Of a stretch of 64,000 nt of DNA, positions 9,955 through 19,619 are shown piece by piece. The notes below the pieces were generated by a model. The model searched no databases and was not told where the DNA came from. It was given only the letters and a program-made list of their open reading frames with translations. The stretch's first letter is position 1; every line of letters starts with the position of its first letter. The stretch lies in assembly GCA_947258715.1 (NCBI GenBank), contig CAMYJH010000032.1, positions 31,960 through 95,959 on the forward strand. Direction: 5' to 3'. This stretch comes from an uncultured Gammaproteobacteria bacterium (GTDB taxonomy: Bacteria; Pseudomonadota; Gammaproteobacteria; HK1). Position numbers and translations under genes: made by a program.

Positions 9955-9981
9955 CTAGACAAGGTCCGACTTAGATAGTTC
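9955..9981 (-). promoter_or_regulatory. Candidate sigma-E-type promoter of rpoE
   Basis: Reading the minus strand, GAACTA (9981-9976) is followed after exactly 16 nt by TCTAG (9959-9955). The AlgU/RpoE consensus is GAACTT-N16/17-TCTGA. Five of six bases match at -35, and TCT plus spacing match at -10. The transcript would begin about 35-40 nt before the rpoE ATG. Autoregulation of rpoE by sigma-E is well established in relatives. Confidence 0.45.
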
Positions 9982-10155
9982 GCGAAAACGCGCGTAAATG
10001 ACCCAACATCGGGCAAAAACGCGGATTGTAGTGTAGATTCCGCCGATTGCGGTGTAATTCAAGCCAGGCCACGGTGATTGGCGGTTTGGCCGCAAATAAG
10101 CCGCGGCGGAAATTGCGGTCCTGAAGCAACTCGGCTGGCGTTCCATATTGAGTAA

Positions 10156-11805
10156 ATGAGTCGCAGCGTGACGGATTCTCAAAGCTACGACGTTATCGTC
10201 ATCGGCGCCGGCGCTGCGGGGCTCGGGGTCGCGCTCCGGCTGGCCGATCATTGCGCGGTCGCAGTCATCTCCAAGGCGCCGCTTCCCGAAAGCAATACCT
10301 TCTACGCCCAGGGCGGAATCTCCGCAGTGCTGAGCCAGGGCGACAGCTTCGAATCCCATATCGAGGACACTGTCCGCGCCGGTGCGGAACTCTGCCACCC
10401 GGATGTGGTGCGCGAGGTCGTCTCCGAAGGTCCCGGTTGCATCGAGTGGCTGATCGCCCAGGGAGTCGAATTCACCCGCGATGCCGAGCAGGAGAACAAT
10501 TTTCACCTCACCCGTGAGGGGGGGCATTCCCATCGCCGCGTGCTCCACGTGGAAGACACCACCGGCCGGGCCGTGACCGAGGCGTTACTGGGGGCAGCGC
10601 GCACACAGCCAAACATCCGATTGCTAGAGGGGCTGCTGGCCATCGACCTTGTCCGCGGTCCCCGGGGGGAGCCGGGACCCGCCCGCTGCGTCGGGGTCTA
10701 CGTGTTGGACCAAGGAAGCAAGCAGATCCGGACTCTCCGGGCGCGCAACATCGTGTTCGCAACCGGGGGTGCCGGCAAAGTCTACCTGTATACCAGCAAC
10801 CCCGACGTGGCCACCGGCGACGGTATCGCCATGGCTTGGCGCGCCGGCTGTCGCGTCGCCAACATGGAGTTCGTTCAGTTTCACCCCACCTGCCTGTTTC
10901 ACCCCCACGCCAAGTCATTCCTGATTTCCGAGGCCGTTCGCGGTGAGGGGGGACGCTTGCTGCTGCCCGACGGCGAACCGTTCATGCGGCGCTTCGACAC
11001 CCGGGCGGAACTTGCGCCCCGGGACGTTGTGGCGCGCGCCATCGATCACGAGATGAAGCGGCTCGGCGCCGACTGCGTTTATCTGGACATCTCGCACCGG
11101 CCGGCCGAGTTCGTCCGCGCGCACTTCCCCAATATCTATGCCCGCTGCAAGGATTTTGGTTTTGACATGACCAAAGAGCCAATACCGGTGGTGCCCGCCG
11201 CCCATTACACCTGCGGAGGCGTGGTCACTGACCTGGAGGGCCAGACCGAGATTCCCGGCCTCTACGCTATCGGCGAGGTGGCATGCACCGGTCTGCACGG
11301 CGCCAATCGCATGGCTAGCAACTCTCTGCTGGAATGCTTGGTGTTCGCTAAGTTTGCCGCCAAATCAATCTTAGATTCGCTGCCGTCCCAGCAGTTGCCG
11401 CCCGAGGTTCCCGAGTGGGACGCGAGTCAGGTGACGGAACCCGACGAGGAGGTTGTCGTCTCCCACAACTGGGACGAGCTTAGACGCTTCATGTGGGACT
11501 ACGTGGGAATCGTGCGCACCAGTAAACGCCTGCAGCGGGCCAAGCGTCGGGTCGATCTCCTGCTGGGAGAAATTGACGAGTATTACGGCAACTTTCACGT
11601 TAGCGGCGATCTCATAGAGCTGCGTAACCTCGCCCTGGTAGCCGATCTAATCATCCGTTCCGCCATGGCACGGCGCGAGAGCCGCGGTCTTCACTTCACC
11701 CTCGACCATCCCGAAACTCGCGGACCGGAAGCCGCGCACGATACGGTGCTGAGCCCTGTCGACTCCCCACCCGAAGCGCTGGAGCAGAGAGAGGTTGCCG
11801 GCTGA
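10156..11805 (+). CDS. nadB: L-aspartate oxidase
   Basis: 549 aa. It oxidises L-aspartate to iminoaspartate, the first step of de novo NAD synthesis. The FAD-binding motif VIGAGAAGLGVALRLA is at the N-terminus; FYAQGGISAVL, HHR-type active-site region (EGGHSHRRVLH) and the late GLYAIGEVACTGLHGANRMASNSLLE motif are all present. It is divergent from rpoE across 244 bp. Its stop is 2 bp from the epmA stop, so they converge tail to tail. nadC lies 48 kb away in this window; nadA is not seen. Confidence 0.97.
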   Translation: MSRSVTDSQSYDVIVIGAGAAGLGVALRLADHCAVAVISKAPLPESNTFYAQGGISAVLSQGDSFESHIEDTVRAGAELCHPDVVREVVSEGPGCIEWLIAQGVEFTRDAEQENNFHLTREGGHSHRRVLHVEDTTGRAVTEALLGAARTQPNIRLLEGLLAIDLVRGPRGEPGPARCVGVYVLDQGSKQIRTLRARNIVFATGGAGKVYLYTSNPDVATGDGIAMAWRAGCRVANMEFVQFHPTCLFHPHAKSFLISEAVRGEGGRLLLPDGEPFMRRFDTRAELAPRDVVARAIDHEMKRLGADCVYLDISHRPAEFVRAHFPNIYARCKDFGFDMTKEPIPVVPAAHYTCGGVVTDLEGQTEIPGLYAIGEVACTGLHGANRMASNSLLECLVFAKFAAKSILDSLPSQQLPPEVPEWDASQVTEPDEEVVVSHNWDELRRFMWDYVGIVRTSKRLQRAKRRVDLLLGEIDEYYGNFHVSGDLIELRNLALVADLIIRSAMARRESRGLHFTLDHPETRGPEAAHDTVLSPVDSPPEALEQREVAG

Positions 11806-11807
11806 GC

Positions 11808-12767
11808 TCAGGCGCGGTCGACTGGAAATGCCATCACCCGGCGAATGTCCTCGACTCCGGCCTTAAGCCCCACTAGGCGATCGAAACCCAACGCGACTCC
11901 GGCACATTCGGGCAGACCGTGTTCGAGCGCCTGGAGCAATCTAATGTCTGCCGGCACCACCGGCAGACCTCTCTCCCGCCGCCGTGCCAGATCGGCTTCA
12001 ATCCGGATTCGCTGCTCCCGGGCATCGATGAGTTCCTGATAGCCGTTCGCAATCTCAATCCCGTCGAGGAACAACTCGAAGCGTTCCGCCAGGGGAGGAT
12101 TCCCCGGGCGAACCTTCGCCAGGGCGGCCTGATCTGCTGGAAAGTGGTAAAGAAACACGCATCCTGGCGAAAGTGCGGGCTGAACTAAACGTGTGAGCAG
12201 TATATCGAGCCCTGCGCTGCGATCGTCGAGGGCGCCTCTAAACCCTGAGCGGCGGCAAAGCTCGGCGATAGCCTCGATGCTCGCGGTATAGGGATCGATG
12301 CCTGCGTAACTGATGAACGCTTCGCGGTAACTCAACTGCTCAACCGGGATCTTGGGTTTCATCAAGACCGCCACCAGCGCCGCCACCTCGTTAATGAGCG
12401 CCCCCAGGTCGAAGCCCGGGCGATACCACTCGAGTAACAAGAATTCGGGGTTGTGCATTGGCCCCGCTTCAGCGTCGCGAAAAGCCCGCGCGAACTGAAA
12501 AATGGGACCGCTGCCGGCGGCCAGCAGCCGCTTCATCGCAGACTCCGGGGACGGCTGCAGATATACCGGCTTTGGTCCGTCCAGCGAAATATTGGTCTGC
12601 AGACTGGCGATATGCACGTCCGAAGCGGTGGCGGCGCTCAGCACCGGGGTATCCACCTCCATAACGCCACGTTTGAGGAAGAAACGTCGCGCCGCGGCGA
12701 GCATGGCCGCGCGAAGCCTCAGTACCTCGCACGTCGCCGCGGGCCGCCAGCTCGCCTCGCTGCTCAC
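11808..12767 (-). CDS. epmA: Elongation factor P--(R)-beta-lysine ligase EpmA (PoxA/GenX)
   Basis: About 319 aa. A class II lysyl-tRNA synthetase-like catalytic core without the anticodon-binding domain; it attaches beta-lysine to EF-P. Motif 2 region FQFARAFRDAEAGPMHNPEF and motif 3 GVALGFDRLVGL are clear. Two GTG codons could start it, at 12773 and 12767. The second is preferred because AGGA lies 7 nt before it. It sits just after efp, its substrate gene, which strongly supports the assignment. epmB, for the beta-lysine precursor, is not in the window. Confidence 0.93.
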   Translation of the reverse strand: MSSEASWRPAATCEVLRLRAAMLAAARRFFLKRGVMEVDTPVLSAATASDVHIASLQTNISLDGPKPVYLQPSPESAMKRLLAAGSGPIFQFARAFRDAEAGPMHNPEFLLLEWYRPGFDLGALINEVAALVAVLMKPKIPVEQLSYREAFISYAGIDPYTASIEAIAELCRRSGFRGALDDRSAGLDILLTRLVQPALSPGCVFLYHFPADQAALAKVRPGNPPLAERFELFLDGIEIANGYQELIDAREQRIRIEADLARRRERGLPVVPADIRLLQALEHGLPECAGVALGFDRLVGLKAGVEDIRRVMAFPVDRA

Positions 12768-12794
12768 TGGCACGTCCTGTTCGAAAAGGGGAAG

Positions 12795-13364
12795 CTATTC
12801 CTTTACCCGCGACACGTACTCGCCGGTGCGGGTATCGATTTTCAGCACCTCACCTTCGTCAATAAACAGCGGAACCTTGATCACGGCCCCCGTCTCCATC
12901 GTCGCGGGCTTGCTCGCCCCGCTGGCGGTGTCGCCGCGCACGCCGGGGTCGGTCTGGGTCACGGTAAGATTGACGAAATTTGGCGGCGTTACCATCAGCG
13001 GTTGACCGTTCCAAAGGGTTATGGTGCAAACGTCCTGTTCTTTGAGCCAATTCCTGGCGTCGCCGACGGACTTGTCATCTGCAACGTACTGCTCGAAGGT
13101 CTGCTCATTCATGAAGTGGTAGTGCTCACCGTCGTGATATAGGTATTGCAGCGGCACTTCCAGTACGTCGGCGGCTTCCAGAGAATCCCCGGACTTGAAG
13201 GTGCGCTCCATCACCCGTCCGGTTTTCAAATTGCGAAACTTGACCCGGTTGAACGCCTGGCCTTTCCCCGGCTTAACAAACTCGTTTTCGATGATGGAAC
13301 AAGGGTCATGGTCCACAAGAACCTTGAGACCCGACTTGAATTCGCTGGTGCTGAAACTTGCCAT
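12795..13364 (-). CDS. efp: Translation elongation factor P
   Basis: 189 aa. EF-P relieves ribosome stalling at polyproline stretches. The modified lysine is K34 in [10 protein letters not shown], at the same number as in E. coli. The KOW-like N-terminal and two OB domains are intact. The frame is open 73 codons further upstream, but [13 protein letters not shown] at 13364 is the family start and has GAGGGAAG a few nt before it. The epmA gene follows 27 bp later, so factor and modifying enzyme are co-transcribed. Confidence 0.97.
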   Translation of the reverse strand: MASFSTSEFKSGLKVLVDHDPCSIIENEFVKPGKGQAFNRVKFRNLKTGRVMERTFKSGDSLEAADVLEVPLQYLYHDGEHYHFMNEQTFEQYVADDKSVGDARNWLKEQDVCTITLWNGQPLMVTPPNFVNLTVTQTDPGVRGDTASGASKPATMETGAVIKVPLFIDEGEVLKIDTRTGEYVSRVKE

Positions 13365-13440
13365 CAATCTTCCCTCAAGCAGTGCGTCCTTATTTCCGCC
13401 AGTGATATAGCCAAATCCGGCACCCGACCGAATTCGAGCT

Positions 13441-14337
13441 TCACCGCTGCGCGCGCAGGCCTGTCTCCAGCGCCGCAATCCGCTCATCCAGCGGCGGATG
13501 CGACATAAACAAACGGGAGAGGCCGCCGCGGAGCCCGCCAGCGATGCCGAAGGCACGCAGCTGATCGGGTAACTCCGGCGCATCGGCGGTCGCTTTCAGC
13601 CGCTCCAGCGCCGCGATCATCTTTCGCGGTCCCGATAGCGCTGCGCCGCCCGCATCGGCCCGGAATTCGCGCCAGCGACTGAACCACATCACGACGATGC
13701 TCGCAAGCACGCCGAGAATCACCTGTGCCAACAGATAAATAATGAAGAATGCCGGTCCGTGACCGCGCTCGGTTTTGAACACCACGCGATCGACCAGGTG
13801 ACCCACAATCCGCGACAAGAATATGACAAAGGTATTCAGCACGCCCTGGATCAGGGTCAGCGTGACCATGTCGCCGTTGGCCACGTGGCTTACCTCGTGG
13901 GCCAGTACAGCCTCCACCTCGTCTCGATTCATGCCTCGGAGCAGACCCGTGCTCACCGCCACCAGAGCGTTGTTCTTGAGCATCCCGGTAGCAAAGGCAT
14001 TCATTTGCGTCGCCTCGAATACCGCCACCTCCGGCATGCCAATACCCGCCGCCTTTGCCAATCGTTCCACAGTGTGCAACAGCCAGGCCTCGACCTCGCT
14101 GCCCGGTCGCTCAATGACCCGCGCGCGAGTGGCCATCTTGGCGCTCCACTTGGATATCGCCAGAGAGATGAGAGCGCCTCCCATGCCAAACACGGCGGCG
14201 AAGATGAGTAGCGCCTGAAGGTCGATCTGCAGCCCCTGTGCTCGCATGTACGGTTCGAACCCGAGCACTGACATGGACACGCCCAGCACCACCAGGATTG
14301 CTATATTCGTCATTAAAAACAGAGAGATACGAAGCAT
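13441..14337 (-). CDS. htpX: Membrane zinc metalloprotease HtpX
   Basis: 298 aa. HtpX is an inner-membrane M48 protease that helps FtsH remove damaged membrane proteins. Two N-terminal membrane helices are followed by the zinc motif HEVSH (in [17 protein letters not shown]), then two more hydrophobic segments, and the third ligand region [15 protein letters not shown] lies 6 nt before the ATG. It is the first of htpX-efp-epmA on the minus strand, with 76 bp to efp. Confidence 0.96.
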   Translation of the reverse strand: MLRISLFLMTNIAILVVLGVSMSVLGFEPYMRAQGLQIDLQALLIFAAVFGMGGALISLAISKWSAKMATRARVIERPGSEVEAWLLHTVERLAKAAGIGMPEVAVFEATQMNAFATGMLKNNALVAVSTGLLRGMNRDEVEAVLAHEVSHVANGDMVTLTLIQGVLNTFVIFLSRIVGHLVDRVVFKTERGHGPAFFIIYLLAQVILGVLASIVVMWFSRWREFRADAGGAALSGPRKMIAALERLKATADAPELPDQLRAFGIAGGLRGGLSRLFMSHPPLDERIAALETGLRAQR

Positions 14338-14477
14338 TTTTAAACTCCTGTATAAGGCCGCGTTTCTACCCCAGGCAAGATTTAGACGGCTTCGACTAGA
14401 TTTGGGCTAAAGCTTCTCAAGACCCGGCCGATATCCCGGCCACGGAGACGGAATCTCCTCCTTCTATCGCCTAGTTG

Positions 14478-14505
14478 GGCCGGGAGCGATCCCGGCCTTT
14501 TTTTT
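14478..14505 (+). terminator. Strong plus-strand intrinsic terminator with no plus-strand gene
   Basis: A perfect 8-bp stem, GGCCGGGA (14478-14485) and TCCCGGCC (14490-14497), closes a GCGA loop of GNRA type and is followed by eight T. It works only in the plus direction: read on the minus strand the stem is preceded by A8 and has no T run. Both flanking genes, htpX and parC, are on the minus strand. A second TCCCGGCC at 14434-14441 could pair with the same left arm, and a small hairpin GGAGA/TCTCC lies between. This suggests a short plus-strand RNA ends here. Confidence 0.7.
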
Positions 14506-14518
14506 GCCTTACCGATGT

Positions 14519-16789
14519 TCAATCGCCCTCTTTCTGCGTCGAAACCACCACCAGGTCATCTACGCGCTGCAGCCCTCGGGGAAGCTTCAAGCCTCGCCGC
14601 CCGCGACCCAAGGCGTAATGATCCAGGTCGGCAGATTTGAGCGTCAGGTGGCGTTTGCCCGCGTGCACCGTGAGCTGGCCATCTACGGGCACCACCGCGA
14701 TGGCGGCGACAAATTCTTCCCGCTCCTTCAGCTTCGCCGGAGGGATCTGGATGATCTTCAGTCCCTTGCCCTTGGCCAGCAGCGGAAGCTCTGCCAGCGG
14801 CAGGACCAAAAACTTGCCGCTCGAGGTAGCCGCTGCCACCCGGTCGGTTTCCAAGTCGTAAACCGGGGACGGCGTGAGCACTTTGGCGCCCTTGGGCACC
14901 GAAAGTATCGCTTTTCCTGCTTTGTTCTTGGAAACCAGATCCCCAAGCGCGGCGACGAAACCGTAACCCGCATCAGTGGACAGCAGGTACTGGGCGCTGG
15001 GCTCTCCGATCATGGCGCCTTCGAAGGTGGCGCCCTCGGGGGGCTTGAGTCGCTTTGACAGCGGTTCACCCTGCCCTCGGGCCGACGGCAGGGTATGGGT
15101 GGCGATGGAATAGGTGCGTCCGGTGGAATCGATCACCACCGTTGTCTGATTGCTCCGCCCCCTCGCCATGTGGCGATAGCCGTCGCCCGACTTGTAGCTG
15201 AGCTTGCGCGGCTCGATGTCGTGACCCTTGGCCGCGCGCACCCATCCGCGCTCCGACAGCACCACAGATACGGGTTCCGTCGGCACCAGCGCTTTCTCCT
15301 CCATGGCCTCGGCCGGCGATCTGGAGACGATGGGGGATCGCCGATCGTCGCCGTAGCTCTCGGCGTCGGCGATAAGCTCGTCGCGCACCAGCTTTTTCAG
15401 CCGTGGGGCGCTTTTCAGCGTTTTCGAAAGCGTGTCCCTCTCGCTTGCAAGCTCGTCCTGCTCGCCTCGTATACGCATCTCCTCGAGCTTGGCAAGGTGT
15501 CTGAGCTTGAGTTCCAGGATCGCTTCGGCCTGCGTTTCGGAAAGCTTGAAGTTTTTCATTAGAGCGTGCTTGGGGTCGTCCCTACTGCGAATGATTGCGA
15601 TCACCTCGTCGATATTGAGAAACGCGACAAGCAATCCCTCCAGCACGTGAAGCCGGGAATCGACCTTCTGTAGACGAAAGGAGAGTCTTTTGCGGACGGT
15701 CTGGATGCGGAACTCGACCCACTGAGAAAGCAAATCGCGAAGATTCAGCATTTGCGGGCGACCGTTGAGTCCGATCACGTTCATGTTGACGCGGTAGCTA
15801 CGCTCTAGATCCGTGGTGGCGAAAAGGTGTGACATGAGCTGATGGACATCGACCCGGCTGGAACGCGGCAGGATGACCAGTCGGGTCGGGTTCTCGTGGT
15901 CGGACTCGTCCCGAAGATCCTCCACCATCGGAAGTTTCTTCGCCGCCATCTGCTGGGCGATTTGTTCCAGTACGCGGCTGCCGGAGACCTGGTATGGCAG
16001 CGCGGTGATGATGATCATTCCGTCTTCGCTCTCATAGACCGCACGCATCCGTACCGAGCCGTTTCCGCTCTTGTAAATAGCCCGAAGGTCCTCAGGCGGC
16101 GTGATGATTTCCGCTTCCGTGGGAAAGTCGGGACCGCGCACGTGCTTGCACAGCTGCGCCAGGGTGGTCTTGGGTTGCTCCAGCAGGCGCACGCAGGCGC
16201 TGGCCACCTCCCGGGCGTTATGTGGTGGCACGTCGGTGGCCATGCCCACCGCAATGCCCGCGGCGCCGTTGAGCAGCACGTGGGGCAGGCGCGCCGGCAG
16301 CAACGCGGGCTCTTCCAACCTTCCGTCGAAGTTCGCCGCCCAGTCCACGGTGCCCTGCTTGAGCTCGCTCAGCAGCACGTCGGCGAACCGCGTCAGCTTC
16401 GCCTCGGTGTAGCGCATGGCGGCGAAGGACTTGGGGTCATCGACCGACCCCCAGTTGCCCTGCCCATCCACCAGCGGGTAGCGAAAGGAAAAGGGCTGCG
16501 CCATCAGCACCATAGCCTCGTAGCAGGCGGTATCACCGTGAGGATGAAACTTGCCGAGCACGTCGCCCACCGTGCGTGCGGACTTCATAAACTTCGCCGC
16601 CGAAGACAGTCCCAGCTCCGACATGGCGTATACGATCCGCCGTTGTACTGGCTTCAGTCCGTCGGCGAGATGGGGCAGCGCGCGATCCAGAATGACGTAC
16701 ATGGAGTAGTCCAGGTACGCCTTTTCGGCGAAGGTCTTGAGTGGCAGGCGCTCGCTGCCGTCAGCCTCGGTCGTTCGAGTCTGGGTCAT
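14519..16789 (-). CDS. parC: DNA topoisomerase IV subunit A
   Basis: 756 aa. ParC is the DNA-cutting subunit of topoisomerase IV, which separates replicated chromosomes. The breakage domain has [24 protein letters not shown] and the active-site Tyr Y127 in [12 protein letters not shown]. The C-terminal beta-propeller region begins around residue 500. At the position where E. coli (S80) and P. aeruginosa (S87) carry the quinolone-contact serine, this protein has T87. It follows parE on the same strand after 79 bp. Confidence 0.97.
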   Translation of the reverse strand: MTQTRTTEADGSERLPLKTFAEKAYLDYSMYVILDRALPHLADGLKPVQRRIVYAMSELGLSSAAKFMKSARTVGDVLGKFHPHGDTACYEAMVLMAQPFSFRYPLVDGQGNWGSVDDPKSFAAMRYTEAKLTRFADVLLSELKQGTVDWAANFDGRLEEPALLPARLPHVLLNGAAGIAVGMATDVPPHNAREVASACVRLLEQPKTTLAQLCKHVRGPDFPTEAEIITPPEDLRAIYKSGNGSVRMRAVYESEDGMIIITALPYQVSGSRVLEQIAQQMAAKKLPMVEDLRDESDHENPTRLVILPRSSRVDVHQLMSHLFATTDLERSYRVNMNVIGLNGRPQMLNLRDLLSQWVEFRIQTVRKRLSFRLQKVDSRLHVLEGLLVAFLNIDEVIAIIRSRDDPKHALMKNFKLSETQAEAILELKLRHLAKLEEMRIRGEQDELASERDTLSKTLKSAPRLKKLVRDELIADAESYGDDRRSPIVSRSPAEAMEEKALVPTEPVSVVLSERGWVRAAKGHDIEPRKLSYKSGDGYRHMARGRSNQTTVVIDSTGRTYSIATHTLPSARGQGEPLSKRLKPPEGATFEGAMIGEPSAQYLLSTDAGYGFVAALGDLVSKNKAGKAILSVPKGAKVLTPSPVYDLETDRVAAATSSGKFLVLPLAELPLLAKGKGLKIIQIPPAKLKEREEFVAAIAVVPVDGQLTVHAGKRHLTLKSADLDHYALGRGRRGLKLPRGLQRVDDLVVVSTQKEGD

Positions 16790-16868
16790 GGGTCAAAGGC
16801 TCCGTGTTTATATGAGCAGCTCAAACCAGAGGCACAGGCAGTTCAGCCGGGCCAGGCGGCGGAGAGAT

Positions 16869-18800
16869 TCAGACTTCCGCCAGATCACCTTTGGACTCGA
16901 GCCAGGCTTTGCGATCCGCGGCGCGCTTTTTCGCCAGCAGCATGTCCAAAAGTTTGTTGGTGTCATCGCCGTGCTCGAGGGTCAGACGCACCAGCCGCCT
17001 GGTGTCCGGGGCGATGGTCGTCTCCCGAAGCTGCATCGGATTCATCTCCCCCAAACCTTTGAACCGCTGGATTGAAATCTTGCCCTTGAGCTTCTCCGCG
17101 GCAATACGGTCCAGGGTTCCTTTTTTCTCGTCGTCGTCCAGCGCGTAATAGACCTCTTTGCCCACGTCGATGCGATAAAGTGGGGGCATGGCCACATAGA
17201 CGTGGCCCTTGTCTACCAGCGGCCGGAAATGGCGCGTGAAAAGCGCACACAGCAAAGCCGCAATATGGGCGCCGTCGCTGTCCGCGTCGGCGAGAATGCA
17301 GACCTTGCCGTAACGCAGCCCGCTTAATTCGTTACTTCCCGGGTCAACGCCGAGGGCCACTGAGATGTCGTGGACCTCCTGGGAGGAAAGCACTTCTGCA
17401 GGGTCGACCTCCCAGGTGTTCATGATCTTGCCCCTCAGCGGCATCACCGCCTGGAACTCCTTGTCCCTGGCCTGCTTGGCCGAGCCCCCGGCGGAATCGC
17501 CCTCCACCAGGAACAGCTCGCTTCGCTCAGGGTCCTGGGCGGTGCAGTCGGCCAACTTTCCCGGCAAAGCCGGGCCGCTGGCGGTTTTCTTACGCGCCAC
17601 CACCCTGCTCGCCTTGAGCCGTCTCTGCGCGCTGCTGATGGCCAGCTCAGCGATCTGATCGCCGGTTTCCGGATGTTGCCCCAACCACAGACTCAGCCGG
17701 TCCTTGACCACTCCGGAAACGAACGCCGCGCACTCCCGCGAGGACAGTCGTTCCTTGGTCTGGCCAGTAAACTGGGGATTGCTCATCTTCACCGAGAGCA
17801 CGTAGCTGGCGTGCTCCCAGACGTCTTCGCTGGCGAGCTTGACGCCCCTGGGGAGCAGGTTGCGAAACTCGCAGTACTCTCGAATTGCGTCCAGGAGTCC
17901 TGATCTAAAACCGTTCACGTGGGTGCCGCACTGAACCGTCGGAATCAGATTGACATAGCTTTCGGAGATCCCTTCGCCGTCGCTCGAAAGCCACACCAAT
18001 GCCCAGTCCACCGCCTCGGTGTTGCCTTCCATGCTGCCCATGAACGGCGTCTGCGGCAGGTGCTCGATGCCCTGCAGGGCGCCTGCCAGATAAGCGGCGA
18101 CTCCGTCCTCGTACTGCCACTCCTCCCGTTTTCGACTCCCTTCCTCGCGATAAGTCACGGTGAGACCAGAACAAAGCACGGCCTTGGCGCGGAGTGCGTG
18201 CTTCAGCCGTGGAAGAGAAAATTTGGCCGAGTCAAAATACTTGGGATCGGGCCAGAAGCGGATCGTGGTTCCGGTATTGCGCTTGCCGACGGTGCCCACT
18301 TTTTTCAGCTTGGAGGACTTTTCGCCCGAGGCGAATTTCATCGCGTACTCGACGCCGCGTCGGCGCACCCATACTTCCAGCCGCTTGGACAAGGCGTTGA
18401 CCACCGACACCCCGACCCCGTGTAACCCACCGGCGAAGCGATAGCTCTTATTGGAAAATTTTCCGCCGGCGCCACCGGCGAAGCGATAGCTCTTATTGGA
18501 AAATTTTCCGCCGGCGTGCAGCCGGCTAAGGATCAGTTCCACCCCGGGCATGCCCTCTTCCGGGTGAACGTCCACAGGCATGCCGCGCCCGTCGTCGCTA
18601 ACGGAAAGAGAACCATCCTTGTAAAGCACCACGTCGATCTGACGGGCGTAACCAGCAATGGCCTCATCGACGCTGTTGTCGATGACCTCCAGAGCAAGGT
18701 GATTGGGGCGAGACGTATCGGTGTACATCCCGGGGCGCTTGCGAACCGGCTCGAGACCGCTTAAGACCTCGATGTCGGACGCATCGTATGTTCGGCTCAT
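16869..18800 (-). CDS. parE: DNA topoisomerase IV subunit B, with an internal 15-residue duplication
   Basis: 643 aa. ParE is the ATPase subunit of topoisomerase IV. The GHKL ATPase domain has the Asn motif EVIDNSVDEAIAG, DDGRGMPV and GLHGVGVSVVNAL; the TOPRIM domain has EGDSAGGSA and DADSDGAHI. Family members are about 628-630 aa. The excess is a perfect tandem repeat of AGGKFSNKSYRFAGG just before GLHGVG, in the lid that closes over ATP. The rest of the gene is intact and in frame. Whether the enzyme stays active with a doubled lid cannot be judged from sequence. Confidence 0.95.
   Translation of the reverse strand: MSRTYDASDIEVLSGLEPVRKRPGMYTDTSRPNHLALEVIDNSVDEAIAGYARQIDVVLYKDGSLSVSDDGRGMPVDVHPEEGMPGVELILSRLHAGGKFSNKSYRFAGGAGGKFSNKSYRFAGGLHGVGVSVVNALSKRLEVWVRRRGVEYAMKFASGEKSSKLKKVGTVGKRNTGTTIRFWPDPKYFDSAKFSLPRLKHALRAKAVLCSGLTVTYREEGSRKREEWQYEDGVAAYLAGALQGIEHLPQTPFMGSMEGNTEAVDWALVWLSSDGEGISESYVNLIPTVQCGTHVNGFRSGLLDAIREYCEFRNLLPRGVKLASEDVWEHASYVLSVKMSNPQFTGQTKERLSSRECAAFVSGVVKDRLSLWLGQHPETGDQIAELAISSAQRRLKASRVVARKKTASGPALPGKLADCTAQDPERSELFLVEGDSAGGSAKQARDKEFQAVMPLRGKIMNTWEVDPAEVLSSQEVHDISVALGVDPGSNELSGLRYGKVCILADADSDGAHIAALLCALFTRHFRPLVDKGHVYVAMPPLYRIDVGKEVYYALDDDEKKGTLDRIAAEKLKGKISIQRFKGLGEMNPMQLRETTIAPDTRRLVRLTLEHGDDTNKLLDMLLAKKRAADRKAWLESKGDLAEV
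18427..18516 (-). repeat. Perfect 45-bp tandem duplication inside parE
   Basis: Positions 18427-18471 and 18472-18516 are identical over 45 bp, and the bases just outside both ends break the identity. The unit is 15 codons, so the frame is kept. No other base differs between copies, so it is either very recent or an assembly error at this spot. Confidence 0.97.
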
Positions 18801-18815
18801 TCGCGCATCAGTGCC

Positions 18816-19424
18816 TTAAGGTCCGAAGCCACTTCGCTTGGGGCGATGCCGGATCCGGGAGGAATCGTTTTGCGCGATGCGCTTTCGTACTTGTTCCTCG
18901 TCTAACGCCCAGCCGTTCTGATCGCATATGTAGCGCTCCGCGAGCAGTCTGCGATAGTCGTAGGGCCCTGTGGACTTCAGCTTTCGCCAGGCTTTCGACG
19001 CTAAGGGCTTGAAGTCTCCCGTCTTAGCGGCGTAAGCATAGGTCCTGAACTCCGAGGTCGCACAGTGGATCCCTTCATAAAAGATATTGCGTACCCCGGT
19101 TTTTGATTCCAGCACCACGGTATACCGAAGAACCTCGTCACTTCCCATTGAAACCGAAGCGCGGTCGATGAAGTATTCGTAGGGACCGTCAATTAATTCG
19201 GGATCGAGTCTGACGAGGTCCGCGTCACGCGGAGCGTGCGGGAAATTGATCGGGTCGGATCTAGGCAGCTCCGTGTCAGGAGACGAGAGGAAGCCCTGCT
19301 CCGACTCCTTCAGGTCCAGATTCGGTTGCGCCTGCCCGCTTTGTACAACGCTTAGCAAAAGTCCGAGCAAGATGCCGGCGAACCGCTTTGTCGGCGACCC
19401 ATTGAAGCCTGCGAGGGGGATCAT
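18816..19424 (-). CDS. CNP1-like family exported protein
   Basis: 202 aa, unknown function. An N-terminal signal peptide (RFAGILLGLLLSVVQSGQAQ) is followed by a mature region with Tyr/Arg-rich segments (GPYEYFIDRASVSMGSDEVLRYTVVLES, FYEGIHCATSEFRTYAY) that I associate with the CNP1-like family. There is no lipobox Cys, so the protein should be periplasmic and soluble. Two Cys (GIHCATSE and RYICDQNG) could form a disulfide. It ends 15 bp before parE on the same strand. The 195 bp between it and the DUF3501 gene are empty. Confidence 0.75.
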   Translation of the reverse strand: MIPLAGFNGSPTKRFAGILLGLLLSVVQSGQAQPNLDLKESEQGFLSSPDTELPRSDPINFPHAPRDADLVRLDPELIDGPYEYFIDRASVSMGSDEVLRYTVVLESKTGVRNIFYEGIHCATSEFRTYAYAAKTGDFKPLASKAWRKLKSTGPYDYRRLLAERYICDQNGWALDEEQVRKRIAQNDSSRIRHRPKRSGFGP

Positions 19425-19619
19425 TTGGCGCGTAAGTGTACTCTGTCGATTGGCCGTAATCGACCGGGTAGCAGGGAAATTTGATCCTCAGATTAAACCT
19501 TAAGGCCGGGCTTAAAACTCCGCCTAAACAAAAGATTAGGAAAACGTTCTAGTTTGCAGAACGAAGTTGCCGGGGCACGCCAAGATGTGCTCTCGGCCAA
19601 CCCGGATGGTGTTTAAGAG

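Noticed and set aside
14504..15058. Plus-strand gene directly after the intrinsic terminator, which would make the structure a classical attenuator
   Set aside because: The frame lies wholly antisense to the conserved C-terminal part of parC and has a chance-like composition.
15842..17062. 406-codon plus-strand open frame
   Set aside because: It is antisense to parC and the 3' end of parE, with His/Arg-rich composition and no family motif.
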